Of a stretch of DNA of 64,000 nt, positions 60,708 through 64,000 are shown one piece after another. The notes beneath the pieces were generated by a model that was given only the letters and a program-made list of their open reading frames with translations, was not told where the DNA came from and did no database searches. Source of the stretch: Anaeramoeba flamelloides (taxonomy: Eukaryota; Metamonada; Anaeramoebidae); the NCBI GenBank assembly GCA_027625915.1, contig JANTQA010000036.1, forward strand, positions 5,849,001 through 5,913,000, given 5' to 3'. Every line of letters begins with the position of its first letter. Positions within the stretch are counted from its first letter, which is position 1. A program made the translations under genes and the position numbers.

Positions 60708-61361
60708 TCATTTTGATATTTTGAAAAACTTTTCTTTCTCGAATTTTTTATTATCAAAACCTTGGATCTCAAGAAGACAAAATTCCCAGAGAATGTAAAG
60801 TAAAGAAGAACAAATCGGTAAAGTGAATGAAAAAATCAACAAACTTAATTCTTTTTTCTTTGTGATTTTTAAAAGTTGAAAATTTTCTTGGTTTTGCTCA
60901 ATAGCTTTTTTTATTTGTCTTGGAATGTTTTGTTCGTTCGTTGTTTTTGCTTGGATTAATTTCGCTCTTTCTTTGTTCATAATTGTTTTTTCCTCTACTC
61001 TGCTTGGGGAGTTCTCCTCTATTCTTGTTTTGAGTGAGTTTAAGATCTGTGCTGATTTTTTCAGTTTGGAGATTTTTTGGCCACGCAGGATTAAGCAATT
61101 TGTTCTTTTCATTTCAAGTTCGTTGATCTCGAGCAAATATTCGAAGCGTTCTTGAAAGACTTTAAATTTTTCAGGTGCTCTTAATGAAAAATTGTTTTCA
61201 TGCCTCTTTAAGTTGGATTTTAAGGATTCACTTTTTTTGCGGAGCTTTGTTAAATACTTTTTTCTTTTTTGGAGGGAATAATAGATTTTTTTTTTATTTG
61301 CTAACGTCATGCGTGGAGTTAACACCATCTTTGAATTGTTGCCTTTTGGTGGGCTACTCAT
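60708..61361 (-). CDS. Coiled-coil protein with C-terminal membrane segment
   Basis: 217 residues in one exon, start MSSPPKGNN. Residues 22-110 and 125-165 are highly charged (K, E, R, Q) with coiled-coil character. A hydrophobic stretch at about 172-197 (LSLLIFSFTLPICSSLLYIL) is followed by a short basic tail of ~20 residues. The layout suggests a tail-anchored membrane protein with a cytosolic coiled coil, such as a tether or SNARE-like factor, but no SNARE zero-layer pattern or other family motif was seen. Base composition is less extreme than the flanks and the opposite-strand frames over the same bases are weaker, supporting this strand. Not recognised; function unknown. Confidence 0.6.
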   Translation of the reverse strand: MSSPPKGNNSKMVLTPRMTLANKKKIYYSLQKRKKYLTKLRKKSESLKSNLKRHENNFSLRAPEKFKVFQERFEYLLEINELEMKRTNCLILRGQKISKLKKSAQILNSLKTRIEENSPSRVEEKTIMNKERAKLIQAKTTNEQNIPRQIKKAIEQNQENFQLLKITKKKELSLLIFSFTLPICSSLLYILWEFCLLEIQGFDNKKFEKEKFFKISK

Positions 61362-61792
61362 TTTAAAAGAAGAATTAAGATTAGAAATGAAAAAGAATCC
61401 AATTTGAGATCAAAAGAATGGTTTTTGAAAAAATAAATTATTTTGGTTCATTGTATTTTGAGGTTTTGTTTCAAAATTTTTTGAATTGTTGGGATTTTTA
61501 AAATGTGGAGGATTGAAAAACTATTATATTCATTTTCTATTTCATTTGAATTATACTCCTTCGACTTGTTCTTAAAATTTCAAAAAAATAATGAAAATTA
61601 CCTACACAAAGCACAGAAAATAATTGTACTTGAAGAAATCAAATCCTTGCTTTTTAATCTTCTTGTTCAAATACAACATCTAATTTAGTATTTAATATTA
61701 TACAAAAGTTCTAATCAATTTCGGAAGGTAAATTCATTAAAGTTGTAAGAATATTTCTTATTATGGACCATTCCTGAAAAAAAGTAAAAAGA
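61362..61792. other. 5' flank and spacer
   Basis: Presumed promoter side of the coiled-coil gene. The frame at 61503-61688 has no recognisable content. Confidence 0.4.
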
Positions 61793-62190
61793 GGAAAAAA
61801 AAGTAAAGCACGGTTTTTATTTGGAAACCTTAAAAAACAACGAAATATAAGATCAATTAAAATAGGAAACCAATTAACTTCAAAGAAAAATTCATTATAT
61901 TATTTTTTATCGAACCAACAAACACAATTTAATTCTATTTTTTATATAGAAATTGTTCAAGTGGTTTTGGCGATCTCAAAAATAGTCGAATTTTTTCAAC
62001 AAATTTTTAATAATTGATCAATCTCAGAAAAACATTTACCAAAAAGATTTGTCTTAAAAAAAACTGTTATAATGTTGAATCCTCCATTTTTTCTTTAATC
62101 ATTTTTATATTCTTTTGTTCAATGATCTTACTTTGAATTTTTAAGGTTCTAGTAATGTTCCCAATTAAAAACCGTGTTTCACTTTTTTTC
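61793..62190. mobile_element. Inverted-repeat element F3
   Basis: About 400 bp. The left end AAAAAAAAGTAAAGCACGG with TTTTTATTTGGAAAC matches the inverse of the right end (AAAAAAAGTGAAACACGG with TTTTTAATTGGGAAC). The interior is homologous to F2, without MITE A. Confidence 0.75.
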
Positions 62191-64000
62191 TAGAACCTTA
62201 AATAGTATTTGTCTGAAAATTATTCTCAATTTTTCGGACATTATTTTGATTTATTTTTTTTTAGATTAATTAACATTTTCTCAAAAATTTAATCTCTATT
62301 TTTTGAAATAAATTTTCTAATTCGATCCTTTTTTTTTAGAATTTCTTTACAATTAATAAAGTTTTAGAAATAAATATCATATTTACTCACGGTTTATTGT
62401 CTATTTACTCTAATGAGTTAATGTATAGATTATATAGAAATAGGAAATGAGTTTATAACTTGAACCACAAGTTGGCCAACAATTCCAACTTGTTTTAACA
62501 ATAGGATAACCAATGGCAATTTTAGGGTACATGCTTGAATCAAACTACACTTCATAAAATAATACCAAATTTAAAATCAAAATGTTTAGTACCCTGGAAC
62601 ATAAAATGTAATAAATATTGTTCATAATATTGATTTCTTTTAAAAAATAAAAATAATTTTTTCATTCATTTGTCTTTTTTTTCTAATCCTGAGAACATTA
62701 ATTTCAAAAAAGTTAATTTCATTTATTATTTCCAATTTTCACAAATTTTACCAAGTTTCTTAGTATATCATCAAAAAAAAAAAAAAACAATTCCATCTTG
62801 TTCTTTTTTAAAAGTTGAGTAAAAAATAAAATTAAAAAATGCAATGTAATTTACTAGTCATGTACAACCGATTTACCCTAAACTCAATTAGTGAATTAGA
62901 CCAAAAATTATATTTTGAAATTGAATTTTTTTGGTTGTAAAATGAAAATGACAAAAAAAATACTGTTTAAAAGAGTCGGTATGGGAAAAAATAAAAATAA
63001 GTACAATAATGTTTCGTTAATTCTCAATTTCAAAAAATACAAATTTTTGGTACACAAATATAAACCAAATATCATAATAAATGGACGACATTTTTTTTTT
63101 TTTACTTTTTTTTATTTCTTTATTAAATAAAATACAAATATTTCTAGTGTTTAGAATTGAATATTAAAAGAGTAATTTTTTTATTTTAATAGATAACTTT
63201 AATTTATAAAAATATTAATTTTCAAAATTTGATTTTTAATGGATCAATTATTTTGAAATAGAGTTTACCATAAAAAGAATCTATCAAATACTCTCAAAAT
63301 ATTCTGCAATTAGCATCAAAAAATATTTATTTGTAATGTTTTTAAGGGAGTAAGTTCATTTTACAAATTTTGAGTCTCACCATTTATCTGAAACTGAATG
63401 ATTCAAATCATTTCTTTAACCAAACACATTACTATTTTAGTAAATACTAGAGCGTATTATATCCTAATATAATAAATTTAAAATCTAACTATTTAAAAAA
63501 TGGAATTTAAAAAATGGAAAGATTGATCAAAATAAAAATAGATAAAAATCATTTATTTCTTGATCTTGTCTAGAACATTTAATCAATTATTTCTTCGCTA
63601 CTTGGTTATATTTTTAAGACTTAATAGAAAAATTTTCGTTTGTTAAATTTATGAGAAACATCAATTTGATATTTCAAAATAATTACCAAAATGAATTTAA
63701 AAATCATATTTTTCTTTAATTTATCGAATTCTTGTTTTGGTTCAGAATAATGGATATTTTTTGAATTATTCTTCAGAAATTTAGATTTATTAAATATCTT
63801 TACTTGATTTGTAAAAAAAAAAATTTTGATTAATTTTAAAACTCTAAATAATTCTGAATAATACTTTCGATTTTTTCTGATTTTTTTTTTATTATTTTGG
63901 GTACAATCTTTTGAAGTTGTTTTTGGTTTTGATAATTCAGTTCCTTTAACTTAATCTTTCAAATTATATTCTTTATTTTGACTTTGTTATATAAAAATAT
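62191..64000. other. AT-rich spacer with a dispersed repeat
   Basis: No supported gene. 63085-63290 is homologous to 6430-6640. The frame at 62915-63130 is K/N/F-rich and crosses a T-run; not convincing. Confidence 0.5.

Overview
The window looks like nuclear DNA of a heterotrophic, amoeba-like eukaryotic protist. Supporting signs are very AT-rich spacers full of A/T runs, spliceosomal introns (GT...AG, usually T-rich, about 105-160 bp), a cytosolic ribosomal protein S4e gene, and signalling genes typical of amoeboid flagellates and amoebae: RasGEF, Ras/Rho-like GTPase with BTB, Sel1 repeats with BTB, and a calcineurin-B-like EF-hand protein. Stops include both TAA and TGA, so the standard code fits. 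The Sel1/BTB/RasGEF gene set reminds me of Anaeramoeba. That is recognition rather than proof; an amoebozoan is the main alternative.

Layout. 1-996: 3' part of a coiled-coil gene (+). 2942-4813: DNA element J1. 6946-7826: inverted-repeat element E1. 8398-9006: TEX264-like membrane protein (+). 10827-11785: four-exon EF-hand gene (+). 11925-12710: cluster of palindromes. 14767-16250: decayed RasGEF copy (-). 16375-19176: repeats. 19177-20358: GTPase-BTB-BTB-CaaX gene (-). 20359-29219: a gene desert with long inverted-repeat elements, small TA-flanked elements and one coding-like relic. 29220-35872: two-exon Sel1-ankyrin-BTB-BTB gene (+) with a 4.3 kb intron. 39848-40925: RPS4 (-, three exons). 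43190-45378: repeats and a 5'-truncated LINE (-). 46469-54843: RasGEF gene (-) with a 5.7 kb intron. 55690-58695: LINE (+) interrupted by element J2. 58696-59368: second large palindrome cluster. 59401-60598: nested small elements. 60708-61361: coiled-coil/membrane-tail gene (-). 61793-64000: repeats.

Themes. (1) One tandem-BTB cassette is used in two proteins with different front ends, a pseudo-GTPase and a Sel1/ankyrin scaffold; together with the RasGEF and EF-hand genes this is a signalling-rich neighbourhood. (2) Two host introns are 30-50 times longer than the others and are filled with mobile-element copies. (3) At least eight families of short inverted-repeat elements are present, several with readable target duplications and nesting. 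No transposase gene was found, so they look non-autonomous. No tRNA, rRNA, CRISPR, LTR element or virus-derived gene was recognised.
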